From JBBSOK01 sp965219125 (GTDB lineage: Bacteria > Bacteroidota > Bacteroidia > Flavobacteriales > Flavobacteriaceae), in contig CBDCMO010000002.1 of assembly GCA_965219125.1 (NCBI GenBank), positions 2,170,001 to 2,234,000 on the forward strand: a stretch of DNA of 64,000 nt, written 5' to 3'. Below are positions 7,296 through 14,677 of this stretch, piece by piece. Positions within the stretch are counted from its first letter, which is position 1. The number at the start of each line of letters is the position of its first letter. The position numbers were made by a program, and so were the translations under genes. The notes under the pieces were generated by a model that made no database searches, had not been told where the DNA came from, and saw nothing but the letters and a program-made list of their open reading frames with translations.

Positions 7296-8567
7296 TTAAC
7301 TTATAGAATCAAACCCACAATAAGGGATCAAAACATTAGGTATTTTTATGCCGTTTTCCGTTTGGTAATTCTCTAAAATTCCAGCCAAAACGCGTGGTAA
7401 TGCTAATGCACTGCCATTTAATGTGTGAACAAGATTATTGTTGCCGTCCGCATCTTTAAAACGAAGTTTAAGTCTATTTGCTTGAAATGTTTCAAAGTTT
7501 GAAACTGATGAAATTTCCAACCAACGATCTTGCGCAGTACTGAAAACTTCAAAATCATAGGTAAGGGCAGAAGTAAAACCTAGATCGCCACCGCAAAGTC
7601 TCAAAATGCGGAAAGGAAGTTTTAATTCGCGTAAAATATCTTTTACATGTTCCACCATTCCATCAAGTGCCTTGTAGCTATTTTCTGGGTGTTCTATTCG
7701 TACAATTTCAACTTTGTCAAATTGGTGCAAACGGTTTAAACCGCGAACGTGCGCGCCGTAACTGCCAGCTTCGCGCCTAAAGCAAGGCGTGTAACCAGTA
7801 CAAAGAATGGGTAATTGGTTATGCATTAATAAATCGCCACGAAACATATTGGTAACAGGTACTTCGGCGGTTGGTATTAAGTATAAATCGTCAATTCCAA
7901 CGTGATACATTTGGCCTTCTTTATCGGGAAGTTGGCCTGTTCCGTATGCTGAAGCTTCGTTTACCATATGTGGAACTTGGTATTCGGTATAGCCAGCTTT
8001 TGTGTTTTTGTCGAGAAAATATGAAATAAGCGCTCGCTGCAAACGCGCGCCTTTACCTTTATAAACTGGAAAACCTGCACCCGTAATTTTTACGCCAAGT
8101 TCAAAATCTATAAGATCATATTTTTTTGCTAGTTCCCAATGTGGCAATGCGCCTTCAAATAACTTCGGAATTTCACCTTCTTTAAAAACTTCTTCGTTAT
8201 CATTTTCATCTGTTCCTGCAGGGACAAGCTCATTTGGAATATTCGGAATTGTGTACAATAAGTCTTGCAGCTTTTCTTCCGCAGCACTTAATTTTTCTGA
8301 AAGATTTTTTGAAACTTCTTTAAGTTCAACCGTTTTTGCTTTAAGTGAATTTGCTTTTTCGGTTTCGCCACTTTTATAAAGGGTTCCAATTTCTTTTGAA
8401 TTTACATTGCTTTCGGCAAGTGTTTCATCCAATTTTAGTTGCGTATTTCGGCGTTCTTCGTCAACAGAAATTGCATTTTCTAATACTGAAGCGGCATCTA
8501 TACCGCGTTTGGCAAGTGCTTGTACGAATTTATCTTTGTTTACGCGAATGTCGTTTACTTGTAGCAT
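7296..8567 (-). CDS. serS: Seryl-tRNA synthetase
   Basis: Class II aminoacyl-tRNA synthetase that charges tRNA-Ser and tRNA-Sec-type acceptors with serine. The 423-residue protein has the N-terminal long antiparallel coiled coil (about residues 30-105, SLKAKTVELKEVSKNLSEKL), motif 2 (TPCFRREAGSYG), and motif 3 near the C-terminus (NGSALALPRVLAGILENYQ), where the ATP-binding arginine lies. Length and motifs are complete. It sits between two damaged toxin-antitoxin modules on its own transcript; a TAACTTTAC element lies about 19 bases before the ATG. Confidence 0.97.
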   Translation of the reverse strand: MLQVNDIRVNKDKFVQALAKRGIDAASVLENAISVDEERRNTQLKLDETLAESNVNSKEIGTLYKSGETEKANSLKAKTVELKEVSKNLSEKLSAAEEKLQDLLYTIPNIPNELVPAGTDENDNEEVFKEGEIPKLFEGALPHWELAKKYDLIDFELGVKITGAGFPVYKGKGARLQRALISYFLDKNTKAGYTEYQVPHMVNEASAYGTGQLPDKEGQMYHVGIDDLYLIPTAEVPVTNMFRGDLLMHNQLPILCTGYTPCFRREAGSYGAHVRGLNRLHQFDKVEIVRIEHPENSYKALDGMVEHVKDILRELKLPFRILRLCGGDLGFTSALTYDFEVFSTAQDRWLEISSVSNFETFQANRLKLRFKDADGNNNLVHTLNGSALALPRVLAGILENYQTENGIKIPNVLIPYCGFDSIS

Positions 8568-8585
8568 TTGGTTGTTTTTGAAAGG

Positions 8586-8594
8586 GTAAAGTTA
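8586..8594 (-). promoter_or_regulatory. Candidate -7 element of serS (TAACTTTAC)
   Basis: On the minus strand TAACTTTAC lies 18 bases before the serS ATG. It differs from TAnnTTTG only in its last base. No convincing -33 TTG is seen. Confidence 0.35.
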
Positions 8595-8680
8595 CAATAG
8601 TTAAAACAGATTTTGGGTTGCGTTTTAAAGCTTTTTTTAATTCTAAATAAAAATTGAAGTTGATTTTTTAAGAAGAAAAT

Positions 8681-8990
8681 TTACTGTTTTAATAAACGCT
8701 TTAATGTTTTAGGATCCCATTCTATTATTGAAGAATGTGATAATGTAGGCAATCTTAAAATCTGAATCTATTTGATAATAAAAAGAAAAATTTTTATGAA
8801 CAATAACCTTCCTAACTTGCAGCTTTTTATTGATTAATGGAAAAGTAATTTGATTGGTTTCTATTTTATTGAGCAAATCTCGTGTAGCATCTCTAAAGTT
8901 TGCCATTTCTTTTAAAGTTCAACGAAATTCTAAATTTTCAAATATTTCTTGGTAAGTTGTTACTGCTAAATTAGACCATAGAATATTCAT
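8681..8990 (-). pseudogene. ParE/RelE-type toxin gene, broken by a stop codon and a frameshift
   Basis: From ATG 8988-8990 the frame reads MNILWSNLAVTTYQEIFENL, then TGA (8919-8921). It continues in the same frame as TLKEMANFRDATRDLLNKIE, VRKVIVHKNFSFYYQI and IAYIITFFNNRM. This is the classic ParE/RelE layout, where the stop position usually holds Trp (TGG to TGA). Near the end the frame is lost again at a run of three C (8716-8718, plus strand). Dropping one base gives DPKTLKRLLKQ and a stop at 8681-8683, the normal family tail. The restored protein would have about 102 residues. Members cleave mRNA on the ribosome or poison gyrase; with two lesions this copy is dead. Its ATG overlaps the antitoxin stop by one base (TAATG). 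Confidence 0.85.
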
Positions 8991-9232
8991 TATTTAAGGA
9001 CATATCGTTTGCTAATCTGCAGAAAAACTTCATCATTGTTAAAAACTTTCCCTTCTTCTATATCTTTCAAACCAGCTTCAATTAACATTTTTTCAATGGC
9101 TTCAGTATTCAATTCCCAATCAGAATCTTGACTAATTTTATTCCTAAAAAGCCTTAATTTAGAAATAACATCTTCATTCTTTTGACCAATTATCCATTCA
9201 ACCAACTTATACTTTTCTAGTTCAATATTCAT
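8990..9232 (-). CDS. Antitoxin of a ParE/RelE-type module
   Basis: An 80-residue, charged, mostly helical protein (MNIELEKYKLVEWIIGQKNE, then KMLIEAGLKDIEEGKVFNND and EVFLQISKRYVLK). It has the layout of small Bacteroidota addiction-module antitoxins: an N-terminal region that probably dimerises or binds DNA and a C-terminal GLKDIEEGKV-type toxin-wrapping segment. It lies directly upstream of the ParE-like toxin and overlaps it by one base. It is intact although its toxin is not, so it may persist as a regulator or cross-antitoxin, or be drifting. No named family can be assigned with certainty. Confidence 0.7.
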   Translation of the reverse strand: MNIELEKYKLVEWIIGQKNEDVISKLRLFRNKISQDSDWELNTEAIEKMLIEAGLKDIEEGKVFNNDEVFLQISKRYVLK

Positions 9233-9287
9233 AATGAAGATTTTTATTATAATTCAAATATAAGATTTTTTTAAAAAATATATTTCT

Positions 9288-10613
9288 TCAATCACCACCC
9301 CCAAATTGCTTCGGTAACAAAATCCAATCGTTGTGTTTAAAATGATGCCATTCTTCAGCAGCTAAATCTATATCTGGATCGATAAATTGAAAATAATCTG
9401 ATGTGTTTACACGCACCATAGAATTTAAATAAACGCCAACATCGCGCCCTTTTTCTGCTTCAACTTTATGAATGCGTTGCGCAAGTTGCCAAAGCATATC
9501 AGGCTTGCTTGCAACGGAATTTTGTTGTTTGTGGGTAAGTAATTTTTCGTAATCATAAAATTCGAAATTGCCTGTTTTCTTGTCTTTTATTCGAATGGAA
9601 AGTGTGCCTGTTTTTGAGCGCAACATCATACGCCAACTTAGGCGGTGGCCTTCTTCGGTCCATAAAACGTCTCCTTTAAAAAACCAATGTCGTAATGGCA
9701 ACCCAATTTGAAATATAAAATAAACAGAAAATATAGTTACAAGTAACGGTTTATAATTTGGAACTATAACTTCGCCAGCAGTGTATAAAATTTTCTTCGG
9801 AAGAAAACGCTTTCTCAATATTTGGGGTGAAAAAAAGAACAATGCAAATGCAATGCTCATATATGGAAAGATGCCAATAAGAAAAACAACGCTATTAAAA
9901 AGGTGAAAAAATACCGAAATACAAAATCCTAAAACCCTTGTTTTTCGAAATAACAAAAGGGGAACAATACTTAAATCGAATAAAATGCCGACATAAGCTA
10001 TACAATAATGCACCCACTTTTCTTGTAATAATCTGCCTATTAGCCAAATATTATCTTTTTTATGAACCAAAATTCTCGCCGTGTTACTATCCAACCATTC
10101 GGGATAAAATTTTGCAACCGAAGCAAACGTATAAACAAGCCAAACTTGTAGAATAAGCACCAAAATGCACCAACGTGGCATTGAGGGAGATTTGAGTAGG
10201 GGATTAATTTTTGCGTCTAATGAAAACCATTTGTTTGCTGGCAAAAAAACCATTATCCAGCATAAAAGCATCATTAAATAATAATGATTATTATAGCTAG
10301 ATTTTTGCATTAAATAAACGCAACTCCACATTAGCGCATAGCAAAACATACTAAAGCGGTATTTGTAGCCGAGCATTACGAGAACTCCGAAAATACCCAT
10401 TAATGCAAAATAGTAATACATTAAATTGCCGGGCAACGGCTGCAAAAACTCAAAGCCAATAAAGTTGAAAGTGAATTTAGGCTCGATTAAAGTACGCTTT
10501 AACCAGCCTGTAATTATTGCTCCAAAAGCTTCGGTGGCAATCAATGCGCCAAATACCACCCGAAAAAGGACAAGCCCAATATTATCGATTTGTTTGAATA
10601 GAAATTTATCCAC
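9288..10613 (-). CDS. HTTM-domain / vitamin K-dependent gamma-carboxylase-like membrane protein
   Basis: A 441-residue polytopic membrane protein of the HTTM (horizontally transferred transmembrane) family, related to the membrane domain of vitamin K-dependent gamma-carboxylase. Characteristic stretches are LVLFRVVFGALIATE at the first helix, SSYNNHYYLMMLLCWIMVFLPANKWFSLDA in the middle and WLVYTFASVAKFYPEWL. The last third (about residues 290-441) is a soluble domain containing GHRLSWRMMLRSKTG. Bacterial members are of unproven function; carboxylation of substrates here is only a possibility. The start ATG is followed directly by the first helix. It lies 27 bp after ribF in the same direction. 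Confidence 0.8.
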   Translation of the reverse strand: MDKFLFKQIDNIGLVLFRVVFGALIATEAFGAIITGWLKRTLIEPKFTFNFIGFEFLQPLPGNLMYYYFALMGIFGVLVMLGYKYRFSMFCYALMWSCVYLMQKSSYNNHYYLMMLLCWIMVFLPANKWFSLDAKINPLLKSPSMPRWCILVLILQVWLVYTFASVAKFYPEWLDSNTARILVHKKDNIWLIGRLLQEKWVHYCIAYVGILFDLSIVPLLLFRKTRVLGFCISVFFHLFNSVVFLIGIFPYMSIAFALFFFSPQILRKRFLPKKILYTAGEVIVPNYKPLLVTIFSVYFIFQIGLPLRHWFFKGDVLWTEEGHRLSWRMMLRSKTGTLSIRIKDKKTGNFEFYDYEKLLTHKQQNSVASKPDMLWQLAQRIHKVEAEKGRDVGVYLNSMVRVNTSDYFQFIDPDIDLAAEEWHHFKHNDWILLPKQFGGGD

Positions 10614-10639
10614 TTAAGGTAGCGTTATTTCGATATGAT

Positions 10640-11575
10640 TTATGAGTTTATTCTTGCTTTGTAAGCTTTGGCGAAAAGTCCGTCTTTTTTTATGGCTTCA
10701 ACAAGTTGTGCTACATTTTTGAAGTTTTCTTCATCGCGAATGTGGGTGAGAAATTCAATTTCCAAATTCTTGTTGTAAAGGTTTCCTTCGAAATTTAGAA
10801 AATAAGTTTCAATAGTTTTCTCAATGCCACCAACCGTTGGGTTTGTGCCAATGCTGGTTATTCCATTTTCCATTTTCCCATTTATAATTGCTTGGGTTAC
10901 ATAAACGCCGTTTCGTGGAATTAATTTATAGCTTTCTTCAATTTGTATATTTGCGGTTGGATAATTTATTGTTCTGCCAATGCCTTTACCGCGTACAACT
11001 TTGCCGTTCAACATAAAATTGTAACCTAAATAATTATTAGCAGTTTCAATATCCCCAGCTTCCAAGGCTTTTCTAATTTTTGTAGAACTTACAGCAACAT
11101 CATCCAACTCTTTTGCACTTATTTCTTCAACTTCAAAATGATACTCTTCGCCAAATTGTTTTAAATCTTCAATATCAGCATTTCGGTTTCGTCCAAAACG
11201 GTGATCGTAACCTATAATTATTTTTTTTGCATGCAGGCAATTTACAAGAATGTCGCGAACGTATTCCAAAGCTGTTAATCGTGAAAAAGCCTTGGTAAAT
11301 GGGTGTATTACCAAATGGTCCAACCCCGTTTTCTCTAGCAACTGCGTACGTTCTGCAATAGTATTTATTAAACGAATATTACTGTCTTTCTGCAAAACCA
11401 TACGTGGATGCGGAAAAAATGTAAGTACAACGCTATCCAAATTATCCTTTGCAGCGGTTGCCGTAAGTCTTTTCAAAATTGCTTTATGGCCAATGTGCAC
11501 ACCGTCAAACGTGCCAATGGTTACAACACTTTGGCGTTTATTCTCGTAAGTTGCGGCAGATTTGTATTGCTTCAA
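10640..11575 (-). CDS. ribF: Bifunctional riboflavin kinase / FAD synthetase
   Basis: Converts riboflavin to FMN and FMN to FAD. The 311-residue protein has an N-terminal nucleotidyltransferase domain with TIGTFDGVHIGHKAIL (HxGH motif near residue 31), FFPHPRMVL and GYDHRFGRNR. Its C-terminal riboflavin kinase domain has VRGKGIGRTINYPTANI and GVYVTQAIINGK, near residues 195-235. Length and both domains are normal. One base separates its start from the pth stop, so the two form an operon. Confidence 0.97.
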   Translation of the reverse strand: MKQYKSAATYENKRQSVVTIGTFDGVHIGHKAILKRLTATAAKDNLDSVVLTFFPHPRMVLQKDSNIRLINTIAERTQLLEKTGLDHLVIHPFTKAFSRLTALEYVRDILVNCLHAKKIIIGYDHRFGRNRNADIEDLKQFGEEYHFEVEEISAKELDDVAVSSTKIRKALEAGDIETANNYLGYNFMLNGKVVRGKGIGRTINYPTANIQIEESYKLIPRNGVYVTQAIINGKMENGITSIGTNPTVGGIEKTIETYFLNFEGNLYNKNLEIEFLTHIRDEENFKNVAQLVEAIKKDGLFAKAYKARINS

Positions 11576-11576
11576 A

Positions 11577-12221
11577 TTATTTTCCGTTAAAAGTATTCAT
11601 TGTAATGTTCATACCGGCAAGGCCAAAAGATTCTATTGCTTTTGTTGCTATTTCAAGTCTTTCGGGTAATACTTTTTCTTCTTCGGCAGACCAATTTCCC
11701 AAAACGTAATCTATTTGCTTTCCCTGTGAAAAAGCATCGCTTATTCCAAAACGAAAACGGTTGTAGGTGCCAGATTGCAGCGTATTTTGAATATCCTTTA
11801 AACCATTATGCCCGCCGTCGCTCCCTTTGGTTTTAATCCTAAAAGTGCCGAAAGGTAAATTTAAATCGTCCGCAATTACTAATAGATTTTCTGGCGGAAT
11901 TTTTTCTTTTTCCATCCAATAATGGATTGCTTTTCCGCTTAAATTCATAAAAGTACTTGGCTTTAAAAGTATAAATGTCCTGCCTTTTATTTTATGTATG
12001 CTAAGATCGCCCAATTTCTCCGTTTGCCAAATAAGATTTTCTTTGTTCGCTAAAAAATCCAATACTTTAAAGCCAATATTATGGCGTGTATTTTCATATT
12101 TAGAACCAATATTGCCCAAGCCGGCAATCAAAAATTTTTTCATAGGATCAATATATTCTGCATTTTTCGCTTCAACGTTTTTACTTTTATTTTGAAATAA
12201 ATAGTTGAATATAAAACTCAT
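11577..12221 (-). CDS. pth: Peptidyl-tRNA hydrolase
   Basis: Releases tRNA from peptidyl-tRNAs that fall off the ribosome. The catalytic core begins at residue 27 (MKKFLIAGLGNIGSKYENTR) with the key His in TRHNIGF, then KPSTFMNLSG and DDLNLPFGTFRIK with GSDGGHNGLK. From the leftmost ATG the protein has 214 residues with a 26-residue basic/acidic N-terminal extension. Such extensions are common in flavobacterial annotations, but the internal ATG (12143) would give a standard 188-residue enzyme, so the start is uncertain. It is followed by ribF after one base. Confidence 0.95.
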   Translation of the reverse strand: MSFIFNYLFQNKSKNVEAKNAEYIDPMKKFLIAGLGNIGSKYENTRHNIGFKVLDFLANKENLIWQTEKLGDLSIHKIKGRTFILLKPSTFMNLSGKAIHYWMEKEKIPPENLLVIADDLNLPFGTFRIKTKGSDGGHNGLKDIQNTLQSGTYNRFRFGISDAFSQGKQIDYVLGNWSAEEEKVLPERLEIATKAIESFGLAGMNITMNTFNGK

Positions 12222-12314
12222 ATTGTTAGCTGACGTTCGATTTGGGTAAATTTAGAAAAACCTACTTAAAATAGGTGGTAGAAAAGTTTTATATTTTGAA
12301 TTTGAAGTGGGTAA

Positions 12315-13013
12315 CTATTTTTTAAATTTCTTATTTTTTTCAAATAAAAAATCCATTAGCCTGATTTTGTCAACTTTGTTTGCATATTCTTTTAAACGCT
12401 CATCTTCATTGCAAAAATAAAGGAATGTGGCTATTTCTGTTTTTTCTATTTTCAGATTCTCTGTAAAATATTCGGTACCAACTAATTGGTGTGCTCTATC
12501 AATCAAAATTTCAATATTGGCAATTTTGCTGTTTGCCTTCAACCGTTTTAACTTTCCATTTATGCCATAAACGATACTACTTAAAAAATCGCCACTTATA
12601 TAATTTATTTCCTTTTGAATTGGCGTTTCAAAAGGTTTGTTCTTTGGAAATGCAAATCCGAAATTATTATTATATTCAATTTTCGCTTCTTTTACATCCA
12701 AGGCTAAAATTCCAATGAGAATGGTGTTTTTTATGTTTACTTCGGGCAGCTCATTGGTTTCCGGAATTAACTGAAAAGCAACAATTTTCCCAAAATCTGT
12801 TTTCAAAATTATGTGAACAATCTCTTTATATTGAATTGAAGAAATTACAATGCTATCATTAACCGAAGCCAAGATTTTAAATTCGCCCCCTTCATTATCA
12901 GCCGTGCCAATATTTTTTGATATATTATATATATTTATGGAAGCATCATCTGCTGAAGGCTTTAAAAGCTTTCCCTCAAAAAACTGTTGTGCAAATCCCG
13001 AAAACGATAGCAT
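12315..13013 (-). CDS. Carboxypeptidase-like (CarboxypepD_reg-type) exported protein, start doubtful
   Basis: A protein of about 232-243 residues with one N-terminal beta-sandwich of the carboxypeptidase-regulatory-like kind: QFFEGKLLKPSADDASINIY, then ILASVNDSIVISSIQYKEIV, where mature Bacteroidota members show FVSIGY-like strands. A mostly helical C-terminal half follows. The function is unknown. The first in-frame ATG (13011-13013) would leave only the end of a signal peptide (MLSFSGFAQQ). Eleven codons upstream, ATA at 13044-13046 begins IFEKLHSVFILMLSFSGFAQ, a perfect signal peptide if read as a start codon. Either a non-standard start is used or ATG has mutated to ATA. A TATATTTG promoter-like motif overlaps this spot. 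The longer open frame running back under rplY is not coding. Confidence 0.55.
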   Translation of the reverse strand: MLSFSGFAQQFFEGKLLKPSADDASINIYNISKNIGTADNEGGEFKILASVNDSIVISSIQYKEIVHIILKTDFGKIVAFQLIPETNELPEVNIKNTILIGILALDVKEAKIEYNNNFGFAFPKNKPFETPIQKEINYISGDFLSSIVYGINGKLKRLKANSKIANIEILIDRAHQLVGTEYFTENLKIEKTEIATFLYFCNEDERLKEYANKVDKIRLMDFLFEKNKKFKK

Positions 13014-13110
13014 CAGTATAAAAACCGAATGTAATTTTTCAAATATATTGTTTGTAAATGTTAGTGTATAAATATATATTAATTGAAACGCCCAAAGTTT
13101 TAAGAAAATC

Positions 13111-13145
13111 CTAAAATAAAAAAAGCACCCCAAAGTGAGGTGCTT
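13111..13145 (-). terminator. Rho-independent terminator of rplY
   Basis: On the minus strand AAGCACC and GGTGCTT (13139-13145 with 13123-13129) form a 7-bp GC-rich stem with a 9-nt loop, followed by a T-run. It lies 25 bases after the rplY stop. Confidence 0.85.
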
Positions 13146-13170
13146 GAATATATAAATGTTGTTGAATTTA

Positions 13171-13848
13171 TTAGTTTGCAGCAGTTCCGTCCGCAACTTC
13201 GGTAGCTGGAACTTCACCTGCAGGAACATCGTTGGCAGAGCCTTGCTCTCCATCCATTCCTTCAGCAACTTCTGCAGCATCTTCTTCTTCAATATCTGCA
13301 ATTGCAGTACGAGACGTTCTAACCTGACAGATAACTGTATTGTCTGGGTGCAAAATTCTGTAATTATCTGTTTTAATTGCAGTAACATACATTTTTGCTC
13401 CAATTTTCATTTCAGTAATATCGGCATCTATAAAATCTGGAAGATCTTTAGGTAAAGCTTTTACTCTTAATTTACGATTAACTATACGTAAAACCCCGCC
13501 ATTACGAACGCCACGCGCATTTCCTGTTGTGCGTACGGGAATTTCCATCATTACTTCTTTATCATCAAAAATCTGATAAAAGTCAATGTGTAAAATTCTG
13601 TCTGAAACTGGGTGAAATTGAATGTCTTGTAAAATAGCCTCTACTTTGGCGCCATTTAAATCTATTACCACTGTGTGTACGTCTGGGGTGTAGATTAAGT
13701 GTCTAAATTCTAACTCGTCTGCTGAAAAGCTTAATGGCTCATCCCCTCCGTATACTACGCAAGGAACCTGACCAGCATTACGTAGGGCTTTGGTTGCCTT
13801 TTTGCCCACGCTTTCTCTTTGAGATCCTTTGATTGTAATTGATTTCAT
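13171..13848 (-). CDS. rplY: 50S ribosomal protein L25 / general stress protein Ctc
   Basis: Binds 5S rRNA in the large ribosomal subunit. The 225-residue protein is the long, two-domain Ctc form: an N-terminal L25 domain (MKSITIKGSQRESVGKKATK, VPCVVYGGDE), a C-terminal TL5-type beta domain (GVRNGGVLRIVNRKLRVKALP), and a Glu/Ala-rich acidic tail. Start ATG 13846-13848 is chosen over the upstream ATG because the promoter motif (13903-13910) and a leader hairpin cover that region. In many flavobacteria prs precedes rplY and pth follows, as here, though two damaged or doubtful genes interrupt the series. Confidence 0.95.
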   Translation of the reverse strand: MKSITIKGSQRESVGKKATKALRNAGQVPCVVYGGDEPLSFSADELEFRHLIYTPDVHTVVIDLNGAKVEAILQDIQFHPVSDRILHIDFYQIFDDKEVMMEIPVRTTGNARGVRNGGVLRIVNRKLRVKALPKDLPDFIDADITEMKIGAKMYVTAIKTDNYRILHPDNTVICQVRTSRTAIADIEEEDAAEVAEGMDGEQGSANDVPAGEVPATEVADGTAAN

Positions 13849-13876
13849 TTTATTTTTTGAAATTAAATTATATAAA

Positions 13877-13897
13877 CCTAAAAACCTGTTTTTTAGG
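13877..13897 (-). promoter_or_regulatory. Hairpin in the rplY leader
   Basis: CCTAAAAA and TTTTTAGG are perfect 8-bp arms with a 5-nt loop, between the -7 element and the rplY start codon. It is a possible autoregulatory or stability element; no known L25 leader class is claimed. Confidence 0.45.
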
Positions 13898-13902
13898 GAT
13901 TG

Positions 13903-13910
13903 CAAATATA
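13903..13910 (-). promoter_or_regulatory. -7 promoter element (TATATTTG) of rplY
   Basis: TATATTTG on the minus strand lies about 55 bases before the rplY ATG and just ahead of the leader hairpin. The only TTG nearby is 26 bases upstream, so the -33 half is weak. Confidence 0.55.
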
Positions 13911-13982
13911 ATTTTTATTTTGAATATTCGGTTTGCCAATGCATATATTTATTTTGAAGTGTATAATTGGCAGAAAGTAAAA

Positions 13983-14483
13983 TTACAGACCAATTTTTAA
14001 GTCGTGGAACGCAGCAATATTCAACTCGATTGTAATTTGGTTTTGCCCTATACTATCCTTAAAAAATCCATCCCTAAAAAAAATGTATGAATAATATATA
14101 CGAATAATAGTCGCGTACGAAAAGCCAATCTTAGGGACTATTGCGACATCGGTTTCTTTAAAATCTGTTGGCAACCCAATATTTAATCCGCCCACCAATA
14201 GCAGGAGACTTTGAGTGCCAAAAGAAGTACCAGCATCTATATTTAATTTTGGAATTAATATAACATCCGATTTAAAAATTATCTCTGAACTTATTGATGT
14301 TTCTAAAAAATTTATATCCTTATCAACATAATTAAATGCGAGTAAGCCTAACTCAAATCCGATAGATTTATGAAAATTAACTCCAACTTTATGTAATGGC
14401 ATAAATCCAGTATCTTAAGCATAACTGCAAATACCAAGGAATGAAAATGCAACAAAAACTAGTACCTTTTTACCAATAATCAT
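13983..14483 (-). pseudogene. Exported (outer-membrane-like) protein gene with a stop codon at the signal peptide end
   Basis: From ATG 14481-14483 the frame reads a full signal peptide, MIIGKKVLVFVAFSFLGICS followed by YA. TAA follows (14415-14417), then in the same frame DTGFMPLHKVGVNF. The body has alternating hydrophobic strands (ISSEIIFKSDVILIPKLNID, VAIVPKIGFSYATIIRIYYS), as in a small beta-barrel. The stop occupies the +1 position of the predicted cleavage site, where Bacteroidota proteins usually carry Gln (CAA), so a single C-to-T change is the simple explanation. The 139-residue piece after the stop would lack an export signal. The family is not recognised. Confidence 0.65.
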
Positions 14484-14624
14484 TTTTCAAATTTAAGGAA
14501 AAACACGAATTTATTTATAAATAAACCGGTTTTCAAAAATGATTTTTTTGAACTAAACATAACTGTTGTAGCTGCGTAATTTTTTAAATGAATAAAATGA
14601 AGTTTGACAAGATAAGATAACTGA

Positions 14625-14644
14625 GCCTGTCTGTCGTAGGTTGG
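14625..14644. repeat. Degenerate copy of a short palindromic repeat
   Basis: GCCTGTCTGTCGT followed by TTGG resembles the reverse complement of the palindromic insert found in the tRNA relic at 16171-16192 (CTGTCGT then TTGG). It lies in the 194-bp gap between prs and the damaged gene; the rest of that gap shows nothing. Confidence 0.35.
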
Positions 14645-14677
14645 TGATTTTGCCCCTTCGGCACAATTGTAACGAAG

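Noticed and set aside
12315..13403. A 362-codon frame on the minus strand starting inside rplY
   Set aside because: Its first 110 codons are rplY read in another frame plus the rplY terminator; only the part from about 13046 downwards has protein-like sequence.
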